The notes under the pieces: model-generated | Database searches by the model: none | What the model was told of the DNA's origin: nothing | Seen by the model: the letters and a program-made list of their open reading frames with translations, nothing else | Part shown: in pieces, positions 42,211-50,992 of the stretch | Layout: each line of letters begins with the position of its first letter | Numbering within the stretch: the stretch's first letter is position 1 | Source: Pseudomonas sp. JUb42 | Lineage (GTDB): Bacteria > Pseudomonadota > Gammaproteobacteria > Pseudomonadales > Pseudomonadaceae | DNA length: 64,000 bases | NCBI RefSeq assembly: GCF_024807945.1 | Contig: NZ_JANUFD010000009.1 | Coordinates: 186,001-250,000 of the forward strand | Direction of reading: 5' to 3' | Made by a program: the position numbers and the translations under genes

Positions 42211-43014
42211 GCGGCGCGCCACGTAGCTGTCGATCAGGTAACGGGCGATGGAGCGCCCGGCCGGCAGCGGCGGCAGATCGTGAACCGAAAACCATTGTGC
42301 GTCTTCGATTTCATCGGCCTGTGGCACGATCTCGCCGCTTTCATACTCGGCATGGAAACCCAGCATCATCGAATGCGGGAACGGCCAGCACTGGCTGCCC
42401 ATGTACTGAATATTCCTGACCTTGACCTGCACCTCTTCCATCACCTCGCGGTGCACGCAGTCTTCGACCGACTCGCCCGGCTCGGCAAACCCGGCCAGGG
42501 TGCTGTAGACCCCGGTAACGAAACGTGGCGAGCGAGCCAGCAGGATCTCGTCGCCTCGGGTGATCAGCACGATCATGCTCGGCGAGATTCGCGGATAGAA
42601 GCGCAGGTTGTCATGCTCGCAGTACATGGCGCGCTCGCCGGGGATCTGCGTGGTGGGCCGACCGCAAGCCCCGCAAAAGCGATGCTCCCGGGCCCAGGTG
42701 CTGATCTGCGCGGCGTAGCCGAGTTTCTGGTAGACATCGAAGTCACCCTGCAACATGAACTGGCGCAGGCCCTGCCAGTTGCAGCCCTCGACCTCCTCGG
42801 CCTGGCTGACCACCAGCAGGTATACCGGTTCGCCATCGAAATGACCGATACCATGCTCGCTGATCACCGCCAGTTCCTGACGCTTGAGCCATTCACGGGG
42901 AAACATCACACCGTTGCCGTCCAGCAGGAACCCCTGGTCACTGTGGACGACCGCCCAACCGCCCGGAACTTCGATATCCAGTACGGCAGTTGTCCAACGC
43001 TTCGGGCGGGTCAT
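42172..43014 (-). CDS. nudC: NADH pyrophosphatase NudC
   Basis: 280 residues. Zinc-ribbon Cys pattern (CGACGR...YCEHD) in the middle, followed by the Nudix box GFAEPGESVEDCVHREVMEEV and the NudC-specific SQCWPFPHSMMLGF motif. It hydrolyses NADH to NMNH and AMP, and removes NAD caps from RNA 5' ends. The ATG at 43014 has the usual N-terminal dimer domain. Convergent 39-bp overlap with the TSUP gene. Confidence 0.95.
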   Translation of the reverse strand: MTRPKRWTTAVLDIEVPGGWAVVHSDQGFLLDGNGVMFPREWLKRQELAVISEHGIGHFDGEPVYLLVVSQAEEVEGCNWQGLRQFMLQGDFDVYQKLGYAAQISTWAREHRFCGACGRPTTQIPGERAMYCEHDNLRFYPRISPSMIVLITRGDEILLARSPRFVTGVYSTLAGFAEPGESVEDCVHREVMEEVQVKVRNIQYMGSQCWPFPHSMMLGFHAEYESGEIVPQADEIEDAQWFSVHDLPPLPAGRSIARYLIDSYVARRLGTDVPVLPGQA

Positions 43015-43069
43015 GAAAAAACTCCTCTGCTTTAAAGGGTCGCGATATATCTCGCTACCTTACACGGAC

Positions 43070-43882
43070 TCAGTCCTCAAAGCGGGGCTTTTGCTTGGCC
43101 ATGTGGGCGGCCATCGCCAGCTTGAGGTCTGCCGATTGCAGCATGGCGGAGTTCCAGATGGCAACGTGTTCGAGACCGTCTGCGATCGTGTGATCACGCA
43201 TATAGGTGATCATTTCCTTGGTCCCGGCAATGGCGATCGGCGATTTGGCGGCGATTTCCCGGGCAATGGCAAAGACGCCGTCGAGCAGCGCCGGCTGATC
43301 GGCAAAGGTGCGATTGACCAGGCCGATGCGCTGGGCTTCCTCGGCACCGACGTTGCGCCCGGTGTAGGCCAGCTCACGCATCATGCCGTCGCCAATGATA
43401 CGCGGCAGGCGCTGCAGGGTGCCGACGTCGGCGGCCATGCCCATATCGATCTCACGGATGGAGAACTGCGCATCCTCAGCGGCATAACGCATGTCACACG
43501 CCGAGATCAGGTCGATGGCGCCGCCGATGCAATAACCCTGGATGGCCGCCAGAACCGGCTTGCGGCACTTGTCCACGGCAGTGAACGATGCCTGCAACCG
43601 GCGAATCTTGCGCTGCAGAATGCGCGCATTACGGCCCGCATCCTTGCCCAGCTCGTTGGCCACCGAGGCCAGCATCATCAGGTCGATGCCGGAAGAAAAG
43701 TGCTTGCCTGCGCCGCTGAGGACCACGACCCGCACTTCGTCGGTGTCGTCGGCCCACTGAAAAATCTCGATGATTTCCGACCAGAACGCGGTGTTCATGG
43801 CGTTGATCTTCTCGGGCCGGTTGATCTGCACGTGGGCAATGTTATCGGTCAGTTCAACCAGAAAGGCTTGATAGTCAGGCAC
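43070..43882 (-). CDS. Crotonase-family protein, probably dienoyl-CoA isomerase
   Basis: 270 residues. Crotonase fold: VQINRPEKINAMNTAFWSEI, VVVLSGAGKHFSSGIDL, the oxyanion-hole segment AIQGYCIGGAIDLISACDMR, and FSIREIDMGMAADVGTLQRLPRIIG. The acidic residues in EIDMGMAADVGT match the Delta3,5-Delta2,4-dienoyl-CoA isomerase group rather than classical hydratases, which need Glu at a different place. It would handle double bonds of unsaturated fatty acids. It is not in an obvious operon; a short gap separates it from nudC on the same strand. Confidence 0.87.
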   Translation of the reverse strand: MPDYQAFLVELTDNIAHVQINRPEKINAMNTAFWSEIIEIFQWADDTDEVRVVVLSGAGKHFSSGIDLMMLASVANELGKDAGRNARILQRKIRRLQASFTAVDKCRKPVLAAIQGYCIGGAIDLISACDMRYAAEDAQFSIREIDMGMAADVGTLQRLPRIIGDGMMRELAYTGRNVGAEEAQRIGLVNRTFADQPALLDGVFAIAREIAAKSPIAIAGTKEMITYMRDHTIADGLEHVAIWNSAMLQSADLKLAMAAHMAKQKPRFED

Positions 43883-44087
43883 GGCGACAGTCCTTATCGA
43901 ACGAGGGGAAAGGTCTTGGACTATAACAATGCTGATGGCGCCGTCGCAGGGCGTGGTTGTGCCATTTCCCGGACTCGGACGTTTGTTTTACAAGGCAAAA
44001 AGCCATTATTTTCGCAGATACTCGGAACGGTCCACATCCAGTGCGGTCCAGTAAAGGGATACTACCCCAGTCACATGAGGGTGACTT

Positions 44088-45572
44088 TTGAACACATCCA
44101 AAGCAGCAACCGGCATTGCCGGCCTCGACGATATCCTGGTGGGCGGCCTTTCGCGCAGCCACGTTTTTCTGCTCGAAGGCGAACCCGGTACTGGCAAAAC
44201 CACCGTAGCCCTGCAGTTTCTGCTGGCCGGTGCACAAGCGGGCGAACGCTCGCTCTATATCACTCTGTCCGAAACGGACAAGGAATTGCGCGACGGTGCG
44301 CTCTCCCACGGCTGGACCTTCGATGAAAGCATCGACATTTTCGAACTGACCCCGCCGGAGAGCCTGCTCGACCCTGAACATCAGCAAAGCCTGTTGTACT
44401 CGTCCGATCTGGAACTGGGCGAAGCGACCCGGCAGATCTTTGATGCGGTGGAGCGTGTGCGCCCTACCCGCGTGGTGATCGACAGTCTTTCGGAAATCCG
44501 TCTGCTGGCACAAAGCTCGTTGCGCTACCGGCGACAGATTCTGGCCATCAAGCATTACTTCGCGCGCTACGACGCCACGGTATTGCTGCTGGACGACCTG
44601 ACGACCGAATCCCTGGACAAGACTGTCCATAGCGTCGCCCATGGCGTCATTCGCCTGGAAGAACTCAACCCCAACTACGGGGCCGAGCGCCGACGCCTGC
44701 GAGTGGTCAAGTATCGCGGGCAGAAATACCGCGGCGGCTGGCACGACTTCACCATTCTCGCCGACGGCATCCATGTCTTTCCGCGGCTGGTGGCGGCCGA
44801 ACACCGTAACCGCAACGACAGCCAGCAGCTGAGCAGCAGCATCCAGGAACTCGACGATCTGCTCGGTGGCGGTATCGACAGCGGCTCCAGCACGCTGATC
44901 CTCGGCCCGGCCGGTACCGGTAAATCTCTGATCTCGCTGATCTTCGCCGCTGCTGCGGTGACCCGTGGCGAACGCGTCGGCCTGTTTATCTTCGATGAAG
45001 AGCTGGGCCTGCTGCATTCACGCATGCGCAAGATCGGCATCGACCTGCAAGCCCTGAAGGCAACCGGCAACCTGTTGATCGAACAGGTCGACGCCGCGGA
45101 ACTGTCGCCGGGGGAATTTTCCCACCGGGTGCGCCACTACGTGGACAAGAAGCAGATCAAGACTGTGGTTATCGATAGCCTCAACGGCTATCAGGCGGCC
45201 ATGCCGGAAGAGAACGCACTGGTCTTGCATATGCACGAACTGCTGCTGTACTTGAACCGCCAGGGCGCCTCAACCTTCATGACGGTGGCCCAGCACGGCC
45301 TGGTCGGCGACATGCGCGCGCCGGTCGACATCACGTACCTGGCCGACACCGTGATCCTGTTGCGTTATTTCGAGGCCTTGGGCAAGGTGCGTCGGGCCAT
45401 TTCCATCATCAAGAAACGCACAGGCACTCACGAGTCAACCATTCGTGAATACCGCATCAACTCCACCGGCCTTAAAATCGGTGCACCGCTGCACGATTTC
45501 CAGGGCGTCCTGCGGGGCGTCCCCCATTACTTTGGCGAAAGCATGCCGTTATTGCAGGACGAGGATACGTGA
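44088..45572 (+). CDS. KaiC-like double RecA-domain ATPase
   Basis: 494 residues from TTG 44088, supported by GAGGG six bases upstream. Two tandem KaiC domains: Walker A GEPGTGKT (about 31) with Walker B VVIDSLSEI, and Walker A GPAGTGKS (about 273) with VVIDSLNGY. The C-terminal domain ends RTGTHESTIREYRINSTGLKIG, like the CII end of cyanobacterial KaiC. The catalytic Glu pair is seen in TLSETDKEL and FIFDEELGLL. The gene overlaps a hybrid kinase gene by 4 bp (GTGA), so the two are coupled. No KaiA or KaiB is present. Such proteins are thought to set timing or stress outputs through a partner kinase; that is inference for this one. Confidence 0.92.
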   Translation: MNTSKAATGIAGLDDILVGGLSRSHVFLLEGEPGTGKTTVALQFLLAGAQAGERSLYITLSETDKELRDGALSHGWTFDESIDIFELTPPESLLDPEHQQSLLYSSDLELGEATRQIFDAVERVRPTRVVIDSLSEIRLLAQSSLRYRRQILAIKHYFARYDATVLLLDDLTTESLDKTVHSVAHGVIRLEELNPNYGAERRRLRVVKYRGQKYRGGWHDFTILADGIHVFPRLVAAEHRNRNDSQQLSSSIQELDDLLGGGIDSGSSTLILGPAGTGKSLISLIFAAAAVTRGERVGLFIFDEELGLLHSRMRKIGIDLQALKATGNLLIEQVDAAELSPGEFSHRVRHYVDKKQIKTVVIDSLNGYQAAMPEENALVLHMHELLLYLNRQGASTFMTVAQHGLVGDMRAPVDITYLADTVILLRYFEALGKVRRAISIIKKRTGTHESTIREYRINSTGLKIGAPLHDFQGVLRGVPHYFGESMPLLQDEDT

Positions 45573-47599
45573 GCACGCCAGGGTTGTTGTCGGAACGCGC
45601 CGTCATTCTCGCGCCATTGGGCCGGGACAGTCAGATTGCCCTGATGGTTTTGCAGCAGGCCGGTTTTCCGGCCTTGATTGCCCACGATTTGAATGAGTTG
45701 CACAGGGAACTGAGCCTGGGCGCAGGCTTGGCAATCATCGCCGATGAAGCCCTGCGCGGTGCTGATATCAACCCGCTGCTGAGCCTGTTGGCCGGGCAAC
45801 CGGCCTGGTCGGACCTGCCCATCGTATTGCTGACTCACCATGGCGGGCCGGAGCGCAATCCTTCGGCTCACCTGGGCAGGCAACTGGGCAACGTGACCTT
45901 TCTCGAGCGACCGTTTCACCCGGCGACCCTGGTCAGTCTGGTGACCACCGCCGTGCGCAGCAGGCGTCGTCAGTATGAAGCGCGCAGCCGCATGGAGGAT
46001 ATGCTGGAAAGCGAGCAGCGCCTGCAACATGCGCTCAAGGCCGGGCGCCTGGGTTCCTGGCAACTGGAAGCGCAATTCCTCGAACTCAAGTGCTCGGCCA
46101 TGAGCAAGTCCCACTATGGCCGCGACGAAGACCAGTCCTTTACCTACCAGGACTGGCTGGAAACGGTCTACCCGCAGGACCAGCCGCGCATGCAGTCGGC
46201 CCTGCAATTGAGCCTGGACATGGGCCATGACTTTGTCATCGAATTCCGCAATATCTGGCCGGACGGCTCACTGAACTGGGTCGAGGTGCGGGCCAGGGCG
46301 ATTCGCGCGCGCAACGGCCGGGTGGTCTCGCTGGTCGGCGTGACCTCGGACATCACCGAGCGCAAATTGGCCGAAGCCCAGTTGCGACGCCTCAACGAAA
46401 CCCTGGAGCAGCAGGTCGAGGAACGCACCTCGCAACTGCGGCACAACGAAGAAGTGCTGCGCCAGTCGCAGAAAATGGAAGCCGTCGGCCAGTTGACCGG
46501 CGGTATCGCCCATGACTTCAACAATATGCTGACCGGCATCATCGGCAGCCTGGAGCTGTTGCGACGACGACTGTCCCGTGGTCGTACCGAGGATCTCGAT
46601 GGTCTCATCGATCTGGGTGTCACCTCCGCCAATCGCGCCGCCGCCCTCACCCACCGCCTTCTGGCCTTTTCGCGCCGCCAGTCACTGGATTCCAAGCCGG
46701 TGGAGATGAATCAGCTGGTCAACTCCATGGGCGAACTGCTGCACCGCAGCATCAACGAAAGCATCCGTCTGGAAATGGTTCTCAACGAAAAGCTCTGGAC
46801 CGCCGAAGCCGACCCCAATCAGCTGGAAAGCGCCCTGCTCAATCTGGTGCTCAATGCTCGGGATGCGATGCCGGACGGCGGCCTGTTGCTGATCGAAACC
46901 AGCAACCAGCGCCTGGACCGCGATTACACCAACGATCATGAAAACCTGCTGCCCGGCGACTATGTGGTGCTCAGCGTCAGCGACACCGGCTGCGGCATGC
47001 CGGAAAGCGTGATCAGCCGCGCGTTCGACCCGTTTTTCACCACCAAGCCCATCGGCCAGGGCACAGGCCTTGGGCTGTCGATGATCTATGGCTTCAGCAA
47101 GCAGTCCCATGGCCATGTAACGATCAAGAGCGATGTCGGCCAGGGCACCACGGTGCAGTTGTTCCTGCCGCGCTATCAAGGCGCGCAGAGTGAGGATGAA
47201 CAGACCCTGCCCAATCAGGCAACTCGCGCTCGGGATGGCGAAACGGTGCTGATCGTCGAAGACGACCCGGCGGTGCGGGCCCTGGTCAGTGAGGTGCTGG
47301 GGGAATTGGGTTACGGCTTCGTCCAGGCTGGCGACGCCGACAACGCTTTGCCGATCATCGAATCAGGCCAGCGTATCGACCTGCTGATCAGTGATGTGGG
47401 CTTGCCCGGCATGAACGGAAGACAACTGGCGGAAATCGCCCGCCAACTGCGTCCGGAACTGAAAGTGCTGTTTATCACCGGCTATGCCGAACATGCCGCC
47501 GTACGCGCCGGTTTTCTCGATCCGGGCATGCAGATGATCACCAAGCCCTTTGCCTTCGACCATTTGACGGCCAAGGTGCGGGAGATGATTGGCACTTGA
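45569..47599 (+). CDS. Hybrid histidine kinase coupled to the KaiC-like protein
   Basis: 676 residues from GTG 45569. Domains: N-terminal receiver-like domain (about 10-130) that appears degenerate; a PAS domain (about 150-275, with EFRNIWPDGSLNWVEVRARAI); a coiled coil; HisKA with GGIAHDFNNMLTGI; HATPase with NLVLNARDAMPDGG and GQGTGLGLSMIYGF; C-terminal receiver (about 555-676) with LLISDVGLPGMNG. It is cytoplasmic. The H-box type is the same as in the stressosome kinase at 7.3-9.2 kb. Translational coupling to the KaiC-like gene suggests the ATPase state controls this kinase. Confidence 0.92.
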   Translation: MSTPGLLSERAVILAPLGRDSQIALMVLQQAGFPALIAHDLNELHRELSLGAGLAIIADEALRGADINPLLSLLAGQPAWSDLPIVLLTHHGGPERNPSAHLGRQLGNVTFLERPFHPATLVSLVTTAVRSRRRQYEARSRMEDMLESEQRLQHALKAGRLGSWQLEAQFLELKCSAMSKSHYGRDEDQSFTYQDWLETVYPQDQPRMQSALQLSLDMGHDFVIEFRNIWPDGSLNWVEVRARAIRARNGRVVSLVGVTSDITERKLAEAQLRRLNETLEQQVEERTSQLRHNEEVLRQSQKMEAVGQLTGGIAHDFNNMLTGIIGSLELLRRRLSRGRTEDLDGLIDLGVTSANRAAALTHRLLAFSRRQSLDSKPVEMNQLVNSMGELLHRSINESIRLEMVLNEKLWTAEADPNQLESALLNLVLNARDAMPDGGLLLIETSNQRLDRDYTNDHENLLPGDYVVLSVSDTGCGMPESVISRAFDPFFTTKPIGQGTGLGLSMIYGFSKQSHGHVTIKSDVGQGTTVQLFLPRYQGAQSEDEQTLPNQATRARDGETVLIVEDDPAVRALVSEVLGELGYGFVQAGDADNALPIIESGQRIDLLISDVGLPGMNGRQLAEIARQLRPELKVLFITGYAEHAAVRAGFLDPGMQMITKPFAFDHLTAKVREMIGT

Positions 47600-47642
47600 G
47601 GGCCGCAGGCTAATCAATATGTCTTGCGCGTCTGAGATATCG

Positions 47643-47710
47643 CTTTCGCGGGCAAGCCGCGCTCCCACGAACGGCACAGTCTGTGGGAGCGCGGCTTGCC
47701 CGCGAAGAGG
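47643..47710. repeat. REP palindrome pair (GGGAGCGCGGCTTGCCCGCGAA family)
   Basis: CTTTCGCGGGCAAGCCGCGC from 47645 faces GCGCGGCTTGCCCGCGAAGA ending near 47709, arms about 27 bp and nearly perfect, spacer about 15 bp. It follows the kinase stop by 45 bp and separates convergent genes, so it may also end transcripts. Confidence 0.85.
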
Positions 47711-47770
47711 CCGGCATGACCGATACAGCTTTGTCGGCGGGCCTTTATCTTCGTAGCAATAATGCCGATT

Positions 47771-48148
47771 TCAGGCCAACAGCGCCTGAATCTTGGTGTG
47801 CAAGGTTTCCATGGTGAACGGCTTGGCCAGGATCGGCGCCTTGCGCGCGATGGGGCTGCCGGACTCGAGGATTTCCGCCGGATAACCGCTGATAAAGATC
47901 ACCTTGAGCTCCGGACGCAGCTTCACTGCGGGCTCGGCAATCATCACCCCGGACACCCCGCCCGGCAGGCGATAGTCAGTGATCATCAGGTCCAGATGGG
48001 GCTTGGTGGCCAGGATTTCGAAAGCCTGCTCGCCGTTTTCCGCCTGCAGGACCCGATAACCTTCACCCGACAAATAATCGCTGAGCAGCATCAGAATCAG
48101 CGGCTCGTCTTCAACGATCAGTACGACATTTTCAGCATCAGCGCTCAT
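47771..48148 (-). CDS. Stand-alone receiver (response regulator) with no output domain
   Basis: 125 residues, one CheY-like domain: VEDEP acidic pair at 13-15, phospho-Asp58 in LMITDYRLPGG, Lys near the C-terminus in APILAKPFTME. Such single receivers act as phosphate shuttles or by docking to a partner. It is closest to the REC-kinase gene, 92 bp upstream on the same strand. Confidence 0.92.
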   Translation of the reverse strand: MSADAENVVLIVEDEPLILMLLSDYLSGEGYRVLQAENGEQAFEILATKPHLDLMITDYRLPGGVSGVMIAEPAVKLRPELKVIFISGYPAEILESGSPIARKAPILAKPFTMETLHTKIQALLA

Positions 48149-48240
48149 GGAACGGTCTTCTCTTCAAATAGCTGCCATTACGACCATGGGCGGTTCTGGA
48201 GGTTGCGTTAACTGTCAGATAATTCTGCAAAAGGGCATTT

Positions 48241-49422
48241 TTATAACGGCAGGCTGACACGGAACATCGAACCTTCGCCCTCTTCGCTCTGCACGCTGAT
48301 CTGTCCGCCATGGGCCGCGACGATCTGCTCGGAGATAAACAGCCCCAGCCCCAGCCCGGCAATCGCATGGTTGGAAGCGACCCGCTCGAACTGCTGGAAG
48401 ATCCGTTTCTGGTTCTGCGCACTGATCCCGATACCCTGGTCGCGCACCTCGACCCTGGCCTCGCCGTCCTGACAGTAAACCTTCACTTCAATGGGCTTGC
48501 GCGCGCCATAGCGCAGCGCATTGGTCAGCAGGTTGGCCACCACCTGCTCGATACGGAACTCGTCCCAGACACCGATTACCGGCTCGTCGGCATGCAGGCT
48601 GATGGTCGATTGCGCCGCGGTGATCTGCGCGGCAAAACCTTCAATCAGGTTGCTGACCAGTTCGCTGAGATCGAACGGGCCGGGGCGGATCGACAGCTTG
48701 CCGGTGCGGATACGCGAGACGTCGAGCATATCTTCAATCAGGCGGATCAGGCTCTGGATCTGACGCTCATCGCGATCGACCATGCCGCGCAGCTTGTCCA
48801 TGGTGAAGGCATCGGCGTTGTCCTTGGCCAGGTGCAGTTTGCGCAGCTGGGTCTCGAGAATCAGGCCGTTGAGCGGCGTACGCACCTCATGGGAAACGAT
48901 GGACATGAAGTCATCGCGCATGCGCACGGCACGCTCCAGCTCGTTCTGGGTCGCCTGCAACTGCTTGAGCAGCGCTTCCTGCTCCTGACGGCTCTGCTCC
49001 AGGGCCTCGACCTGCATACGCATGGCCTTGCGCTGGCGATAGAGGTCGACGAAGACATTGACCTTGCTCTTGACCGCATGGATATCCAGAGGCTTGTGCA
49101 GGAAGTCCACGGCCCCGCTCTCGTAGCCTTTGAAGGCGTAATTGAGCTCGCGTCCCGCCGCGCTGACAAAGACGATGGGGATGCTCTTGGTCTTCTCCGT
49201 GCCGCGCATCATCTCCGCCAGCTCGAAGCCGTTCATGCCGGGCATCTGCACATCGAGAATGGCCAGGGCGAACTCGTGTTCGAGCAGCAGCGACAAGGCC
49301 TCGTCCGCCGACAGCGCCTTGAACACGGCACGGTCCTCGCGCTTGATCAGGGCTTCCAGGGCCAGCAGGTTTTCCGGCAGATCGTCGACGATCAGCAGCT
49401 TGGCTTTTATATGTCTCAACAT
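48241..49422 (-). CDS. REC-first histidine kinase
   Basis: 393 residues. Receiver at 1-125 (LIVDDLPENLLALEALI; phospho-Asp in LAILDVQMPGMNG; Lys in VDFLHKPLD), coiled coil, HisKA with MSIVSHEVRTPLNGL, HATPase with LLTNALRYGA, DQGIGISA and GLGLGLFISEQIV. Cytoplasmic. The receiver-first order suggests it is controlled by phosphorylation from another kinase, such as the 1170-residue protein upstream. It overlaps cheB by 7 bp. Confidence 0.93.
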   Translation of the reverse strand: MLRHIKAKLLIVDDLPENLLALEALIKREDRAVFKALSADEALSLLLEHEFALAILDVQMPGMNGFELAEMMRGTEKTKSIPIVFVSAAGRELNYAFKGYESGAVDFLHKPLDIHAVKSKVNVFVDLYRQRKAMRMQVEALEQSRQEQEALLKQLQATQNELERAVRMRDDFMSIVSHEVRTPLNGLILETQLRKLHLAKDNADAFTMDKLRGMVDRDERQIQSLIRLIEDMLDVSRIRTGKLSIRPGPFDLSELVSNLIEGFAAQITAAQSTISLHADEPVIGVWDEFRIEQVVANLLTNALRYGARKPIEVKVYCQDGEARVEVRDQGIGISAQNQKRIFQQFERVASNHAIAGLGLGLFISEQIVAAHGGQISVQSEEGEGSMFRVSLPL

Positions 49423-50021
49423 GCGGTTCGTTCCAGATCGATCAGCAATTGACCGATGTCGTGCAGCGGCAAAAGATAGTTCGGTGTGTGCAGGGCCAAC
49501 GCCGCTTCGGGCATGGTCCGCGACTGAGCCTCGGCCGGGTCCTGGACCACAGTCAGGCCGCCGGCAAGCTTGATCTGAAGCAGGCCCCGAGCGCCGTCAT
49601 TGTTGGCACCGGTGAGCAATATGCCGGCCAGACGCGGGCCATAGGCGTCGGCGGCAGAGGCAAACAGAATGTCGATACTAGGGCGCGAATGAAACACCCG
49701 CTCCTCCTGGCTGAACGACAGGCTAAGGTCCGTTTCCACGGACAGGTGATAACCGGGCGCGGCGAAATACAGGGTGCCGGGCGCGATGATTTCCTTGTCG
49801 TCAGCTTCCTTGACCGTGATCGGCAGGCGCGATTGAAAGACGTGAGCCAGCTGGCTGCGGCGCTCATCCGAGAGGTGCAGGACAGTGATGATCGGCAGGC
49901 GAAAATCAGCGCCGATGACAGCGAAGATTTTCAGCAATGCCTCCACGCCACCGGCCGACGCGCCAACGACGATGGCGTCGACCACGGGCAGGTTGGGCAA
50001 CTCGGTCACGGAGGTGTTCAT
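49416..50021 (-). CDS. cheB: CheB-type methylesterase domain, no receiver
   Basis: 201 residues from ATG 50021; the longer frame to 50129 belongs to another gene's antisense sequence. Catalytic triad residues of CheB esterases are visible: Ser in VVGASAGGVEAL, His in TVLHLSDERRSQLAHVF and Asp in ILLTGANNDGARGL. Normal CheB has an N-terminal receiver that is missing. It overlaps cheR by 4 bp and the REC-kinase by 7 bp. In kinase clusters without chemoreceptors CheB/CheR may methylate an unusual partner. Confidence 0.93.
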   Translation of the reverse strand: MNTSVTELPNLPVVDAIVVGASAGGVEALLKIFAVIGADFRLPIITVLHLSDERRSQLAHVFQSRLPITVKEADDKEIIAPGTLYFAAPGYHLSVETDLSLSFSQEERVFHSRPSIDILFASAADAYGPRLAGILLTGANNDGARGLLQIKLAGGLTVVQDPAEAQSRTMPEAALALHTPNYLLPLHDIGQLLIDLERTAC

Positions 50022-50839
50022 GACTTGCGGTAGATCCGTTCCTGTTTGACCAACGGCTCGAAATCGCCACTGTAACCGGAGAAGTCGAGAGTTTCCTTGC
50101 TGCCCAGGACCAGGAAGCCGCGATGACACAGCGACTCGTGAAACAACCCGAAAGCCCGATCCTGAAGCTTTTTATTGAAATAAATCAGAACGTTACGGCA
50201 GGAAATCAATTGTGTTTCAGAGAACACGCTGTCCGTGGCCAGGCTGTGATCGGCGAAGGTCACGTTCTCGCGCAGGGTCTTGTCGAAAATCGCATATTCA
50301 TAGGCGGATGTGTAGTAGTCGGAAAATGAACGCTGACCACCGGCCTTTTGATAGTTCTCGGTATACGCGCGCACGCTCTCCATGGAAAAAATGCCTTGTT
50401 TGGCCTTGTCCAGGGAGGTCGGATTGATATCGGTGGCGTAGATGATGGTCCGGTCGAGCAGGCCTTCTTCGCGCAGCAGGATGGCCATGGAGTACACCTC
50501 CTCCCCCGTGCTGCAGCCGGCAATCCAGATCTTCAGCGACGGATAGGTCCTGAGTACCGGCACCACTTCCCGACGGATTGCCAGGAAATGCGAAGGATCA
50601 CGAAACATCTCGCTGACCGGGATGGTCAGGAACTGCAAAAGTTGCAGAAACGCCGCAGGGTCATGCAGAACCCGCTCCTGCAACGCGGAAACCGTGTTGC
50701 AGTCGAACTGGCGCAGCGCATGATTGACCCGGCGTTTGATCGAGGCGCCGGAATAATCGCGAAAATCGTAGCTGTATTTGAGGTAGATGGCCTCGATCAA
50801 CAGACGCAATTCGATATCGATGTTTCGCTCAGGGTGCAT
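50018..50839 (-). CDS. cheR: CheR-type methyltransferase
   Basis: 273 residues from ATG 50839. N-terminal helical domain YDFRDYSGASIKRRVNHALRQF, then VSEMFRDPSHFLAIR, the SAM-binding IWIAGCSTGEEVYSMAILL, YATDINPTSLDKAKQGIF and CRNVLIYFNKKLQ. It methylates Glu side chains of chemoreceptors in known systems; none is encoded here. It overlaps cheB by 4 bp. Confidence 0.94.
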   Translation of the reverse strand: MHPERNIDIELRLLIEAIYLKYSYDFRDYSGASIKRRVNHALRQFDCNTVSALQERVLHDPAAFLQLLQFLTIPVSEMFRDPSHFLAIRREVVPVLRTYPSLKIWIAGCSTGEEVYSMAILLREEGLLDRTIIYATDINPTSLDKAKQGIFSMESVRAYTENYQKAGGQRSFSDYYTSAYEYAIFDKTLRENVTFADHSLATDSVFSETQLISCRNVLIYFNKKLQDRAFGLFHESLCHRGFLVLGSKETLDFSGYSGDFEPLVKQERIYRKS

Positions 50840-50883
50840 GGGTAAACCTGGTGATGACTGCAACACAACTAAAACCTGCGCTT

Positions 50884-50945
50884 GTAGGAGCTGCCGAAGG
50901 CTGCGATCAGATTCACCCTGCTTCGCAGCCTTCGGTAGCGCCTAC
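50884..50945. repeat. REP palindrome (GTAGGAGCTGCCGAAGGCTGCGA family)
   Basis: GTAGGAGCTGCCGAAGGCTG at 50884 faces CGCAGCCTTCGGTAGCGCCT ending at 50943. A separate REP family from the others in the window. It lies inside the signalling operon between the large kinase gene and cheR. Confidence 0.8.
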
Positions 50946-50992
50946 ATCTCGCTTCATGGATATACGTCAGTGAGGCCTTTGGCCACACCCAT

